Origin: Bin87 sp965204905
Lineage (GTDB): Bacteria; Chloroflexota; Dehalococcoidia; Lucifugimonadales; UBA3495
Reading direction: 5' to 3'
Assembly: GCA_965204905.1 (NCBI GenBank)
Contig: OZ242042.1
Coordinates: 1,612,001 to 1,676,000, forward strand
DNA: 64,000 nucleotides
Shown here: positions 34,430-42,240 of the stretch, piece by piece
Layout of the letters: every line of letters begins with the position of its first letter
Position numbering within the stretch: position 1 is the stretch's first letter
Notes under the pieces: generated by a model
What the model saw: the letters and a program-made list of their open reading frames with translations, nothing else
What the model was told of the DNA's origin: nothing
Databases searched by the model: none
Made by a program: the position numbers and the translations under genes

Positions 34430-34461
34430 ACGGGGCGGGTTTCAAACCTGCCCCGTTTTTT
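34430..34461 (+). terminator. rho-independent terminator made from a palindromic repeat
   Basis: A copy of the GGGCGGGT repeat family (arms ACGGGGC and GCCCCGT, loop containing GGTTTCAAACC) is followed immediately by six T residues. It lies 28 bases after the CaiB/BaiF stop and has all elements of an intrinsic terminator. Confidence 0.75.
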
Positions 34462-35134
34462 GATATAGGCTCGGCAAATACGTTGGTTCGCACAAGGCGC
34501 GTTATGTCGTGCTACTGCCTGATTTAGGCGGGTTTTTGACATAACGTGTGCTCATTGCGAAACAGTTCAGACAATCCCAAAACCGATGACACCCATCTCC
34601 TTACCTGTCAGCTCGGCCGTTCTCTATACTGTACTCCACGTCGGATCGGACGCTCAGCCAAAGGCCACGGCCCAAACGCCCGACCCACCGGAAATTTCCA
34701 ATTCACGAGGTCATAAGAGGTTCAGGAAACGGTACGCTTACCCCGTACCATACGGTCAACCAAGTCGGTAAATAATTTGCACGCTGGCTCGCGCCTGAGG
34801 CTGTTTTCTTCCGCAGCATTGGCCGAGACCAGTACGGCGGGTGTCACCACCGCTCCGCGAGGGTCGCTTGTCCCCTCTCCCCTCCGTGGGAGAGGGCTAG
34901 GGTGAGGGGGCTTCCCCTAATCGCTCTGGGCGGTCAGCACGTGGGACTCTAGGACTCAATATCGCAAACCCAAAACGCTCTGGCCGTAGCGCCGACGATC
35001 CTGAACCTCCAAGACCTCAAAACCCCATCAACCAATCAATCCCCATCTACCAGCCAACCGGCCACCAACCAAAAGGACCATCGCCAGTACACAGCCGGAA
35101 ATGCGGAGCATCACCCCGCCAGCGGTCTCAGCGG
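34462..35134. other. gene-free stretch before the tRNA cluster
   Basis: No frame here has a ribosome-binding site or plausible protein. The only structured element is a REP-like repeat at 34872-34910 (arms CCCTCTCC and GGAGAGGG followed by GGTGAGGGG). The remainder looks like non-coding spacer with short direct repeats of CCAACCAA type near 35030-35080. Confidence 0.6.
34872..34910. repeat. REP-like repeat, CCTCTCCC...GGGAGAGG family
   Basis: Inverted arms with a short loop and the GGTGAGGGG tail common to this family. Confidence 0.8.
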
Positions 35135-35163
35135 TTGCCGTATCAGGGGGGCCAGGATATAAT
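35135..35163 (+). promoter_or_regulatory. promoter of the four-gene tRNA operon
   Basis: TTGCCG, a 17-base spacer and a consensus TATAAT end 18 bases before the first tRNA. The spacing and position are as expected for a stable-RNA promoter. Confidence 0.7.
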
Positions 35164-35181
35164 AATCCATGAGTCGCGCTG

Positions 35182-35257
35182 GGGCGGTTAGCTCAGCGGT
35201 TAGAGCGCCTCGTTCACACCGAGGAGGTCGGAGGTTCAAATCCTCCATCGCCCACCA
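35182..35257 (+). tRNA. tRNA-Val (CAC)
   Basis: The sequence folds into a full cloverleaf with acceptor arms GGGCGGT/ATCGCCC (one G-T pair), an anticodon stem CCTCG/CGAGG and loop TTCACAC giving anticodon CAC. The T loop TTCAAAT is normal and CCA is encoded. Confidence 0.95.
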
Positions 35258-35300
35258 TACCCGCCGCAGCGAATGGCTCTTTACAACGGAAAACCACCAG

Positions 35301-35386
35301 GCCGAGGTGGCGAAACGGCAGACGCGCTGCGTTCAGGGCGCAGTGTCCATTAGGACGTGTGGGTTCAAATCCCTCCCTCGGCACCA
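35301..35386 (+). tRNA. tRNA-Leu (CAG)
   Basis: An 86-base class II tRNA with acceptor arms GCCGAGG/CCTCGGC, anticodon stem CTGCG/CGCAG, loop TTCAGGG giving anticodon CAG, a long variable arm, and encoded CCA. Confidence 0.95.
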
Positions 35387-35401
35387 TGTATTTTCCGACG
35401 C

Positions 35402-35477
35402 GCGCTTGTAGCTCAGTGGATAGAGCGCTGCCCTGCGGAGGCAGAGGTCGTGAGTTCGAATCTCGCCAAGCGCGCCA
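35402..35477 (+). tRNA. tRNA-Arg (GCG)
   Basis: Acceptor arms GCGCTTG/CAAGCGC pair perfectly, the anticodon stem is CTGCC/GGCAG and the loop CTGCGGA gives anticodon GCG. T33 and purine 37 are in place, and CCA is encoded. Most bacteria read CGN codons with tRNA-Arg(ACG) deaminated to inosine, so a G34 version is unusual. Confidence 0.9.
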
Positions 35478-35515
35478 TTTCTATGCCCTCTCGTTGTACG
35501 CTTTTCGATGAATAT

Positions 35516-35592
35516 GGGCGGTTAGCTCAGATGGTTAGAGCGTCTGCTTTACACGCAGAAGGCCGGGGGTTCGAGTCCCTCACCGCCCACCA
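35516..35592 (+). tRNA. tRNA-Val (TAC)
   Basis: Acceptor arms GGGCGGT/ACCGCCC, anticodon stem TCTGC/GCAGA and loop TTTACAC give anticodon TAC (UAC). CCA is encoded. Its acceptor and D-arm closely match the tRNA-Val(CAC) three genes upstream, suggesting duplication. Confidence 0.95.
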
Positions 35593-35622
35593 TCCTCATC
35601 GCCACTATCCGAGAAATTTCTA

Positions 35623-36351
35623 ATGATGGATGCCCCATTGACAGATACGCTTACAGTAAATCGGGAAGAATTGCTTAAATTCTTCGACGAGAAGCACGAC
35701 GCTGAGAAAGGCGACGCTACTGGCATTGTTGCCGTCACCGGCGAAGATCTGAACGCAGCCTGTTTCCAGCATTACGTTGAATCTAAAGATGGCCGTGCAA
35801 CGGTCCTAGAGGATCGTGTAACCCCCGGCGGACGGACTGGGCCTTGGCTGGACCGATGGATAGAAGTCCAATGGGGAGGCGAGCCAAAATTCTTATACCA
35901 AACCGAAATCAAGAACTGGTCTGCCGCCGCCATAGGAGGTCAGAAGCTTGCGGTCAAGGCGTTGCCGCAGGATGTGGCCGATTATAAGCAGCAACGATGG
36001 GAGAGACATTGGGACTCGGAACATCGGACCTTGAAAGGTCCCGGAACCGCCAAAGTGCTGGTTCCGATGAAAAGGCCTGATCGTTACCGAAGTCTTCCGG
36101 TCAAACCCCTGCTCATATTTTGGGAAGCTCTCGGCCCGAAAGAAGGAGAGGACAAACACCTGTTCAGCCTTCCGGTCAACTACTACTCAAAAGATGACCG
36201 ACCCACCTCGTGGCCCCATGCTGGAAAATTTCAAGAACTCTGGGTTTTTTCGGTTTCAAGCTACCTGCGCAGTCTGAAAGAACCCAACATCCAGTTACTT
36301 ATGCCCAACGCCGCCCGAAGAATTCAGACGCTCATTCGCGTGTTTTCCTGA
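35623..36351 (+). CDS. uncharacterised protein next to the tRNA cluster, possible PD-(D/E)XK fold
   Basis: A 242-residue protein not assigned to a family. It has no signal peptide or membrane segment. A possible nuclease-like core lies around residues 76 to 99: LDRWIEVQW, then QTEIKNWS, where Asp77, Glu95 and Lys97 are spaced like a PD-(D/E)XK site. The second half is rich in aromatic residues (LLIFWEAL, LWVFSVSSYL). It begins 31 bases after the last tRNA, a classic insertion point, and appears less GC-rich than neighbouring genes. The nuclease idea is speculative. Confidence 0.6.
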   Translation: MMDAPLTDTLTVNREELLKFFDEKHDAEKGDATGIVAVTGEDLNAACFQHYVESKDGRATVLEDRVTPGGRTGPWLDRWIEVQWGGEPKFLYQTEIKNWSAAAIGGQKLAVKALPQDVADYKQQRWERHWDSEHRTLKGPGTAKVLVPMKRPDRYRSLPVKPLLIFWEALGPKEGEDKHLFSLPVNYYSKDDRPTSWPHAGKFQELWVFSVSSYLRSLKEPNIQLLMPNAARRIQTLIRVFS

Positions 36352-36381
36352 CTACCACAATGCTTTTAGGTGCATAGCGCC

Positions 36382-36693
36382 ATGATGGAGCACAAGGGCA
36401 TACGGTGGGGCTACGTGTTCCTGCGCGCTCCCAGCGTTCTCGGCGGAGAAGACCGGGAGAAGCTGATGACCACCGCCGTTGAGATGTACCTGTCCGGCGA
36501 AGAAGAGCGGGACGTTGAGAGCGTCGGTTTCGAGGGCCGGGTGTACACCGAGCGGCGCTTCGAGATGCTGGGCGAATTCGGCGGCCAGCGTTTCGACGTG
36601 GAACTGGAAACCGCCCACGGCCGGGACACAGGCACCTTCCTGGTCAACGAGCAGACCACCGGCTTTGGCAGCAGCGGATTCTCCCGCAACTAG
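36382..36693 (+). CDS. small hypothetical protein
   Basis: A 103-residue soluble protein, mostly acidic, not recognised. It contains a beta-rich middle (ERRFEMLGEFGGQRFDVEL) and a Gly/Ser tail. ATG 36382 is chosen because a TTTTAGG lies about 11 bases upstream; a GTG at 36370 would add four residues. It follows the tRNA-adjacent gene after 30 bases. Confidence 0.5.
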   Translation: MMEHKGIRWGYVFLRAPSVLGGEDREKLMTTAVEMYLSGEEERDVESVGFEGRVYTERRFEMLGEFGGQRFDVELETAHGRDTGTFLVNEQTTGFGSSGFSRN

Positions 36694-36716
36694 GCTCTTT
36701 CAGTTTTCCAGGAAAT

Positions 36717-36778
36717 TCCCTCTCCCTTGATGGGAGAGGGCTAGAGCCTGCCCCGTACTCGATGCGGGGGTGAGGGTG
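36717..36778. repeat. REP-like repeat, CCTCTCCC...GGGAGAGG family, extended copy
   Basis: The usual hairpin arms are followed by an insert CTAGAGCCTGCCCCGTACTC and then the GGTGAGGGTG tail, so the unit is longer than its relatives. Confidence 0.75.
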
Positions 36779-36854
36779 AAAGCGTGGGGAAACCACCAAT
36801 GTGGTATATTAGCCGAAACTGCGACGTGGCAGCCGGGGAGAGAGGCGGTCCATT

Positions 36855-37805
36855 ATGCCTGAGGAACTTTTCACTTTTACCGACAAACCCGAATCGAACT
36901 ATCTGATCGCCGGGTGGCGTCGGCAGTGGTCGAACGGCGGCCGCATTTCCAGTGGACTCCCCCGCTACTTGATCGAAAAGAACGGCGGCCGGCAGATCGG
37001 TCAAATGACGGAATATGTCAATCGGATGTGCTACCCCTTCCAGGTGGCTGGCACCCACGACGCCTTCCGACCCGCCGCAGCGTTCCATGAAGGTTTGCCC
37101 AGCTCGGCGATGACCCGACAGAACGCCTTTTATGAAATCGGCAGCGGCCTGCTGGTATTTCTTGGGGAAGAACCCTGGTACCGGTTGGACGTCTATTCCG
37201 AGGCGTTTTTCAACGCCATCAAGGACTTGGGAATCCAGCAAACGGTGGCAGTGGAAGGGGTCAACGGGCCGGCGCCGCCCGACTTGGAAAGGCGGATTAC
37301 CTGCGTATATTCCCAGGCTGAGATGCGCGAACAATTGGAACGATACGGAGTCCAGTTCTCTAGCTACGGCAGCCGGGGCCGGCAGGGGCCGACCATCGGG
37401 ATGGCCCTGGTGTCAATGGCGCACTACCAGTACCCGGACGTCCAGATGTTCCGGATGGGCGCGATGGCTCCCATGTACCCCTTTATGACCAGCAACAACA
37501 ATCAGCTGGGCATCACCCAGGACCACCGGGCCTACTACGACATACTGCGCCGGCTGCGGTCTCTCTTCAGCATCGAAATGGACCTGTCCGAGTTGGAGCA
37601 GATGGGAAACCGGGAGTCCCAAGAATTGCTGGACAACCTGGAACGATTGGGCAGCACCAACAACGAAGCGAAACAGATCATCGATCAGGTGCGGTTGGAC
37701 TACCAGTACACTCCCTTTGTGGAGCCGGTGGACCTGGACCCAGCCCTGGATCAGGCGCTGGAGAACATCCTGCGCGACATCGGCGGCCCCGACCGGGAGC
37801 CGTAA
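36855..37805 (+). CDS. PAC2-family protein
   Basis: The 316-residue soluble protein resembles the PAC2/proteasome-assembly-chaperone-2-like family. It opens with a nucleotide-fold strand and loop SNYLIAGWRRQWSNGG, and further family elements are FLGEEPWYRLDVYSEAFFNAIKDLG and the late HAYYDILRRL-like region. The C-terminal third is a helical, Glu-rich extension (LSELEQMGNRESQELLDNLE). Bacterial PAC2 proteins are often near actinobacterial-type proteasome or stress genes, none of which is seen here. Family assignment is moderately confident; the function is unknown. Confidence 0.65.
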   Translation: MPEELFTFTDKPESNYLIAGWRRQWSNGGRISSGLPRYLIEKNGGRQIGQMTEYVNRMCYPFQVAGTHDAFRPAAAFHEGLPSSAMTRQNAFYEIGSGLLVFLGEEPWYRLDVYSEAFFNAIKDLGIQQTVAVEGVNGPAPPDLERRITCVYSQAEMREQLERYGVQFSSYGSRGRQGPTIGMALVSMAHYQYPDVQMFRMGAMAPMYPFMTSNNNQLGITQDHRAYYDILRRLRSLFSIEMDLSELEQMGNRESQELLDNLERLGSTNNEAKQIIDQVRLDYQYTPFVEPVDLDPALDQALENILRDIGGPDREP

Positions 37806-37816
37806 CATCTCTACCT

Positions 37817-37842
37817 GTCATTCCCGCGAAAGCGGGAATCCG
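37817..37842. repeat. REP-like repeat, ATTCCCGC...GCGGGAAT family
   Basis: A compact copy with arms ATTCCCGC and GCGGGAAT and loop GAAA, between convergent genes. Confidence 0.85.
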
Positions 37843-37864
37843 GTCGTACACGCTGTACCTACAC

Positions 37865-39244
37865 TTAAACCACCGGCCAGGGTGAATCGAATTTCACGGC
37901 GGCGCGCTTGATGAGCGCGTCGCCTTTTTGTTGCACGTCGGCCACCAAATCCGCCTCGTCCACGAAGCGCGCCTGGTGGCTTTCAACCACGACACGCCCA
38001 TTGACCAAGACCGTGTGCACGCTGCGTCCGTCGGCGTTGTACACGAGGCTGTTGACCGGATTGTGCAGGGCCGCCCATTCAGCCCGCCGGGTGTCGAACA
38101 AGACCAGGTCGGCGGCTTTGCCCGGTTCAATGGAACCGATTATGTCATCCATTCCCAACGCCGCCGCGCCTCTGATGGTGCCCAGTTCGAGCGCGGTTTC
38201 TGCCGGGATTATGCCGACGTCGCCGCGTCCATCCTTGTACAGTACGGCCGCCAGATATACCGAACGCAGCGTTTCCAGCAGGTTGGAGTTGTTCCCCGCA
38301 TCCGTGCCGAGGCCCACGACGGCGCCAAACGCCAGCAGTTCAGGCATCAGGCCCTGTTGGGTCATGCGAGCGCCGCCCTTGATGGCAGCCGTCGGGCACA
38401 TCACGACCGCCGCTCCACGTTCTCCAATCAGCCGGGCCTCGTCGTCGCCGATGCCCAGGCAATGGGCCAGCGTCATCCCTGGTGTCAGTACGCCCAGACG
38501 GTCCAGGTATTCGGTGGGAGTGCAGCCGTGGGTTTCAGCGCAGTGTTGAATCCAGCGAGGGCCGTTGTTGAAGTGGAGCGTGGCTCTGGTGGCGCGGGAT
38601 TCGGCGATGGCGTGTGTCGCGGCCATCAACTCGGGGGAACAGAACTCCGAGGAAAACGGCATGGCCCAAGCGGACACCAGACCGTCCGCCGCTCCGTGAT
38701 AACCGCTGACCGCTTCCTCAGTCAAACGGATTGCGTCATCGGTATCGTACACGGGCAGGTTCAACGGATTGGGTCGATCCTGCACGTTTCGGCCAACGAT
38801 GATACGGCAACCCGACTGGCGGTACGCGTCGAGGCAGACGTCGAGATGGGTAGTGGTTCCGGGATCCAGAAAGGTGGTGGTCCCGTATTTGAGCAGCTCC
38901 GTGATGGCCAGCAGCGACGTGGCGTATTCATCCTCAGGAGTCATCGCGGCCTGTAGCCGGAACACGTTGGGGAGATATTCCGATCCCAGGTTGTCCGGGA
39001 ACAGGCCCCGGACTGCATGGGCGTAGCTGATGTGCATGTGCCCATTGACGAACCCCGGCGTTACCACCATTCCGGTTGCATCAATCACGGTGTCCGCTGC
39101 GACGCTGGCCAATTCGGCGGCTTTGCCAACGCTGCTGATCCGGCTGCCGGTGATAACGATGGAGCCGTCGGCGATGATGCGCCGTCCGGGGTCCATCGAA
39201 ACCACATATCGGGCGTTATCAATTTTAACGGTAGGTTGAGTCAT
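37865..39244 (-). CDS. amidohydrolase of the AtzA/TrzN/SsnA type
   Basis: A 459-residue metal-dependent hydrolase of the cytosine-deaminase-like branch. The N-terminal metal motif is NGHMHISYAHAVRG, later comes MTLAHCLGIGDDEARLIGE with a His ligand, and AVVGLGTDAGNNSN supplies the Asp. The C-terminal composite barrel SIEPGKAADLVLFD is typical. The central HxxE motif, usually HxAE, reads HFNN, so the conserved Glu near the active site is absent. The likely reaction is deamination or dechlorination of an N-heterocycle or guanidine; the altered motif makes the substrate uncertain. Confidence 0.88.
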   Translation of the reverse strand: MTQPTVKIDNARYVVSMDPGRRIIADGSIVITGSRISSVGKAAELASVAADTVIDATGMVVTPGFVNGHMHISYAHAVRGLFPDNLGSEYLPNVFRLQAAMTPEDEYATSLLAITELLKYGTTTFLDPGTTTHLDVCLDAYRQSGCRIIVGRNVQDRPNPLNLPVYDTDDAIRLTEEAVSGYHGAADGLVSAWAMPFSSEFCSPELMAATHAIAESRATRATLHFNNGPRWIQHCAETHGCTPTEYLDRLGVLTPGMTLAHCLGIGDDEARLIGERGAAVVMCPTAAIKGGARMTQQGLMPELLAFGAVVGLGTDAGNNSNLLETLRSVYLAAVLYKDGRGDVGIIPAETALELGTIRGAAALGMDDIIGSIEPGKAADLVLFDTRRAEWAALHNPVNSLVYNADGRSVHTVLVNGRVVVESHQARFVDEADLVADVQQKGDALIKRAAVKFDSPWPVV

Positions 39245-39274
39245 TTTGGCTCCACGTTTGGAGATTCAGACGGG

Positions 39275-39910
39275 TCAGTCGTTCCAGTCGCGGAAACCCC
39301 ATCGGTTGAATGAGGTGACTTCTGCCGGCGAGCGGCGATTGGTTGGTCCGAAGCTGCCGCGGGGATAGCCCACAGGAGTCAGGCAAATCATCTCGGCATA
39401 TTCCGGAAGTCCCAGAATTTCGCGAACCTCATCCTCCTTGCGATTGAGCACCGTGGTGATGCGGGTGCCCAGCCCCAGGGCGCGGCCGGCCAGGAACAGG
39501 TTTTGGATGGCCGGCCAGATGGAAGCCGCGTGGCGACCGCGTTCGATTGGTTCGTCAGGCTGGAATCCGCTGCCGCGCGAATGGTCCGCGCACACCACGA
39601 TCATCGCGGGGACTTCCGGCATGTGATGGGCCAGGTAACGGGCGTGGCGATACACACGGGATTCGGTAGGCGACGGTTCCCAGCCCATGGCGTCCAGCCA
39701 GGTTGTTTTGTAGAGTTCGCCCAGCCGTTGCACGGTTTCGGGATCGTTGACCACGACGAACTCCCAGGGTTGCGTGTTTCCGCCATTGGGAGCGCGCACC
39801 GCGGCGTCGATCATCCGCTGTAGTGCGGCTTGTGGAACCGGGTCGGGCTTGTAGCGAGTGATCTGGCGCTGGCTGTAAATCGCTTCAAACAGGTCAATCT
39901 GGCTGTCCAT
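39275..39910 (-). CDS. nitroreductase-family flavoprotein
   Basis: A 211-residue FMN protein starting at ATG 39910, where a GGGGGAGAG site is about seven bases upstream. The N-terminal IYSQRQITRYKPDPVPQAAL, the FMN-phosphate-binding RAPNGGNTQPWEFVVV, and the C-terminal GLGTRITTVL and LPEYAEMICLTPVGYP are standard for nitroreductases. It should use NAD(P)H to reduce nitro or quinone compounds, or act in flavin-dependent dehydrogenation. It lies 30 bases upstream of the amidohydrolase and may be co-transcribed with it. Confidence 0.88.
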   Translation of the reverse strand: MDSQIDLFEAIYSQRQITRYKPDPVPQAALQRMIDAAVRAPNGGNTQPWEFVVVNDPETVQRLGELYKTTWLDAMGWEPSPTESRVYRHARYLAHHMPEVPAMIVVCADHSRGSGFQPDEPIERGRHAASIWPAIQNLFLAGRALGLGTRITTVLNRKEDEVREILGLPEYAEMICLTPVGYPRGSFGPTNRRSPAEVTSFNRWGFRDWND

Positions 39911-39977
39911 AACTCTCTCCCCCTTGACGATGTGCCCTATTGATTGCCGCATTATAGACTTTCCGAACTGTGAAGGT

Positions 39978-40865
39978 TCACTGCGACAGGGTGATCAGCA
40001 CAACGCCGGCCACGATGAGGAGGGCTCCGATAACGCGGCCGCGAGTCACCCACTCTTTCAGGACAAGGGCTCCCAGGATCAGGGCGAACAGCAAACCGAC
40101 CTCTCGAACTGGCGCTACGAAACTCACGTCGGTGATGCTCATGGCAGTCAACACCAGACCGTAGGCCAGGAACAGCAGCGCCGACGCAACTATCACGCTC
40201 CGCCATGCCCCGCGCCACTCTTGAGCAATGCCGGAAACGCCGTAGTTGCGGATTATGTAAGGTGCCCATCCGACGGCTACTCCCGCAGTCATGAGATAGA
40301 GGTAGAGGAAGGGGCTAACGTGGGCGACACCCCGCTTGTCCACTATGGTGTACAGGGAGATACACAGACCCGTAAGGAGAGCGTAGCCCAGACCCGGCAG
40401 GTTCGCAAACAGAGTAGCCCTCGTCGTGAACTGTCGCAGTTGTCCCCACCACGCCGTCGTGTAGATGCCCACTACAACCGCGCCAATGCCCACCCATGCC
40501 AGCGGCGTAACGGTTTCGCCCAGAGAGAAAACGGCCAGGATCGGGACCAGGCCGGGGCCAAAACCCCGCGCGATTGGATAAACCAGCGACAGATCGCTGC
40601 GGGCAAGACTCCGGCCCAGGAACAGGAAGTAGCAGATGTGCAGCAGGATGGTGGCAATTATGTACCAAATACCCACGATCTCGAAGGAGGTACGCAGCGC
40701 CAACACCACGGCGATAGGCAGGGCGCCGAACAAGCCGAACCCGGACAGCCACCAGGCAAAGACCTCCTGGTGGCGGGCTTTTTTCAGCAGCAGGTTCCAC
40801 GTGGCGTGGGCCCCAGCCGACACCAACACGAGGATGAACGCAAGCAGGATGGTTGAATCTGGCAC
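39978..40865 (-). CDS. EamA/DMT-superfamily transporter
   Basis: A 295-residue membrane protein with about ten hydrophobic segments arranged as two EamA repeats. The first starts ILLAFILVLVSAGAHATWN and the second starts in ALLTGLCISLYTIVDKRG. The C-terminal repeat ends VIGALLIVAGVVLITLSQ. The start is taken at GTG 40865, where hydrophobicity begins; the frame runs further back into the tRNA-Glu gene, which cannot be coding. Substrate of drug/metabolite exporters cannot be predicted. Confidence 0.87.
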   Translation of the reverse strand: MPDSTILLAFILVLVSAGAHATWNLLLKKARHQEVFAWWLSGFGLFGALPIAVVLALRTSFEIVGIWYIIATILLHICYFLFLGRSLARSDLSLVYPIARGFGPGLVPILAVFSLGETVTPLAWVGIGAVVVGIYTTAWWGQLRQFTTRATLFANLPGLGYALLTGLCISLYTIVDKRGVAHVSPFLYLYLMTAGVAVGWAPYIIRNYGVSGIAQEWRGAWRSVIVASALLFLAYGLVLTAMSITDVSFVAPVREVGLLFALILGALVLKEWVTRGRVIGALLIVAGVVLITLSQ

Positions 40866-40934
40866 TGCCCCACATCCCCTGAGCGTTAGAATTAAGGAAC
40901 GCCGACGCTGGTAAGAACGTCGGCGAATGAAAAC

Positions 40935-41011
40935 TGGTGGCGCATAGGGGATTCGAACCCCTGATCTCCGCCTTGAGAGGGCGGTGTCCTGGGCCGCTAG
41001 ACGAATGCGCC
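40935..41011 (-). tRNA. tRNA-Glu (CTC)
   Basis: On the minus strand the acceptor arms GGCGCAT/ATGCGCC pair fully, the anticodon stem is CCGCC/GGCGG and the loop CTCTCAA gives anticodon CTC. The T arm AGGGG/CCCCT with TTCGAAT loop is normal, and CCA is encoded. Confidence 0.95.
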
Positions 41012-41047
41012 ACATGCAGCGCTACGACAGGGGCCGTAGCGGACACA

Positions 41048-41075
41048 ATTATAGCAAACTCCAATGCGCCTGCAA
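41048..41075 (-). promoter_or_regulatory. promoter of tRNA-Glu
   Basis: A minus-strand TTGCAG and a consensus TATAAT are separated by 16 bases, with the tRNA beginning about 30 bases after the predicted start. A small hairpin (GCTACG...CGTAGC) lies in the transcribed leader. Confidence 0.55.
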
Positions 41076-41122
41076 GCGAGTTTGCTAAACTGAACTACGA
41101 ACTGGAGATTGCGGGAGGAACG

Positions 41123-42148
41123 TTGAAACCAGGTAAATTGCCGCCAGGACTGCTGGCGGAGTTGCTGACCGATGTTGGAACCCACGATTCGAGGGTGGTC
41201 GTGGGACCCGCCGTTGGCGAAGATTGCGCGGTAGTCGAAATGGGCGACCGTTTGCTGGTGGCTAAGTCGGACCCGATCACGTTCGCCGCCGAGCAAGTGG
41301 GTTGGTACGCGGTACAAGTGAACGCCAATGACATTGCTTGCGCCGGTGCCGATCCTAAATGGTTCTTGCCGACGTTGTTGATGCCCGATCATTTCACCCC
41401 GGATGACGTTCGCGCCCTGGTGCGGGATATTGCCGATGCCTGCTCGGAATTGGGAGTGGCGATCATTGGAGGGCACAGCGAGATCACGCTTGGAATTGAT
41501 CGGCCCATAGTGGCCGGTACGATGCTGGGCGAATTGTTGAGCAGGGATCAACTGGTAACGTCCGGAGGCGCTCGCGATGGAGATAGCATTGTGCTTTCGA
41601 CCGGCGTGGCAATCGAAGGGACGGCAATCCTGGGTACGGAATGCGCTGACGATCTGAGGAACGCCGGCGTGGATTCTGTGACCATCGAACGGGCTGGCGC
41701 ATATCTGCGTGAACCTGGGATCAGCGTAGTGGGAGCGGCAAGGGCGCTGCGTGGATCAGTTAATGTTCACAGCCTGCATGACATCACGGAGGGAGGGATT
41801 GTCACTGCTCTGCGGGAAGTCGCGGCCGCGTCCGACTTAGGCGTTGTTTTCGAGGCGGAGAGTACACCGGTACTGCCAGAGTGCGCAACCATCTGCTCTG
41901 CGCTTGGTGTGGACCCGATGGGTCTCCTGGGCTCCGGAGCGTTGTTGGCTACGATGCCATCGATAGACGTGCCCAAAGCCCTGCGAGCGTTGGATTCCAT
42001 CGGCGTAAACGGTTGGGAAATTGGGCAGATGATTGAGAAGGCGGATGGCATGTGGCTGATTGATCGTAGTGGGGAGCATGAGTTGCCGCAGTTCGAAAGG
42101 GACGAATTGGCCCGTTACTTGGATGAACGGAATGCGCGTGGCTTATGA
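41123..42148 (+). CDS. HypE-like AIR-synthase-related protein
   Basis: A 341-residue member of the AIR synthase/HypE/SelD superfamily. The TTG start at 41123 has GGAGG four bases before it and yields KPGKLPPGLLAELL, the usual N-terminus. Nucleotide-binding features are VVGPAVGEDCAVVEMGD, HSDP-like KSDPITFA, WYAVQVNANDIACAGADPKWF, GGHSEIT and later HDITEGGIVTALRE. The C-terminal Cys motif needed for HypE carbamoyl dehydration is absent and the protein ends in ARYLDERNARGL. SelD-type Cys/Sec loops are also absent. It probably uses ATP on an unknown substrate. It ends at an intrinsic terminator. Confidence 0.85.
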   Translation: MKPGKLPPGLLAELLTDVGTHDSRVVVGPAVGEDCAVVEMGDRLLVAKSDPITFAAEQVGWYAVQVNANDIACAGADPKWFLPTLLMPDHFTPDDVRALVRDIADACSELGVAIIGGHSEITLGIDRPIVAGTMLGELLSRDQLVTSGGARDGDSIVLSTGVAIEGTAILGTECADDLRNAGVDSVTIERAGAYLREPGISVVGAARALRGSVNVHSLHDITEGGIVTALREVAAASDLGVVFEAESTPVLPECATICSALGVDPMGLLGSGALLATMPSIDVPKALRALDSIGVNGWEIGQMIEKADGMWLIDRSGEHELPQFERDELARYLDERNARGL

Positions 42149-42183
42149 GAGTTACCGCCAAGTCACAGCAACAGAAAACGAGA

Positions 42184-42214
42184 AGCGCCGCCCGATTCGT
42201 GAGCGGCGCTTTTT
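42184..42214 (+). terminator. rho-independent terminator after the HypE-like gene
   Basis: An eight-base stem AGCGCCGC/GCGGCGCT with an 11-base loop is followed by TTTTT, 36 bases past the stop. Confidence 0.8.
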
Positions 42215-42240
42215 GCAACCACTTTCATGGTGGTGGCAAA

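Noticed and set aside
33139..34542. 467-codon minus-strand frame opposite the CaiB/BaiF gene
   Set aside because: Antisense to a well-supported transferase and crossing its terminator hairpin.
40937..41122. upstream extension of the HypE-like gene into the tRNA-Glu
   Set aside because: The extended frame would overlap a tRNA; the TTG start with GGAGG at 41123 fits the family N-terminus.
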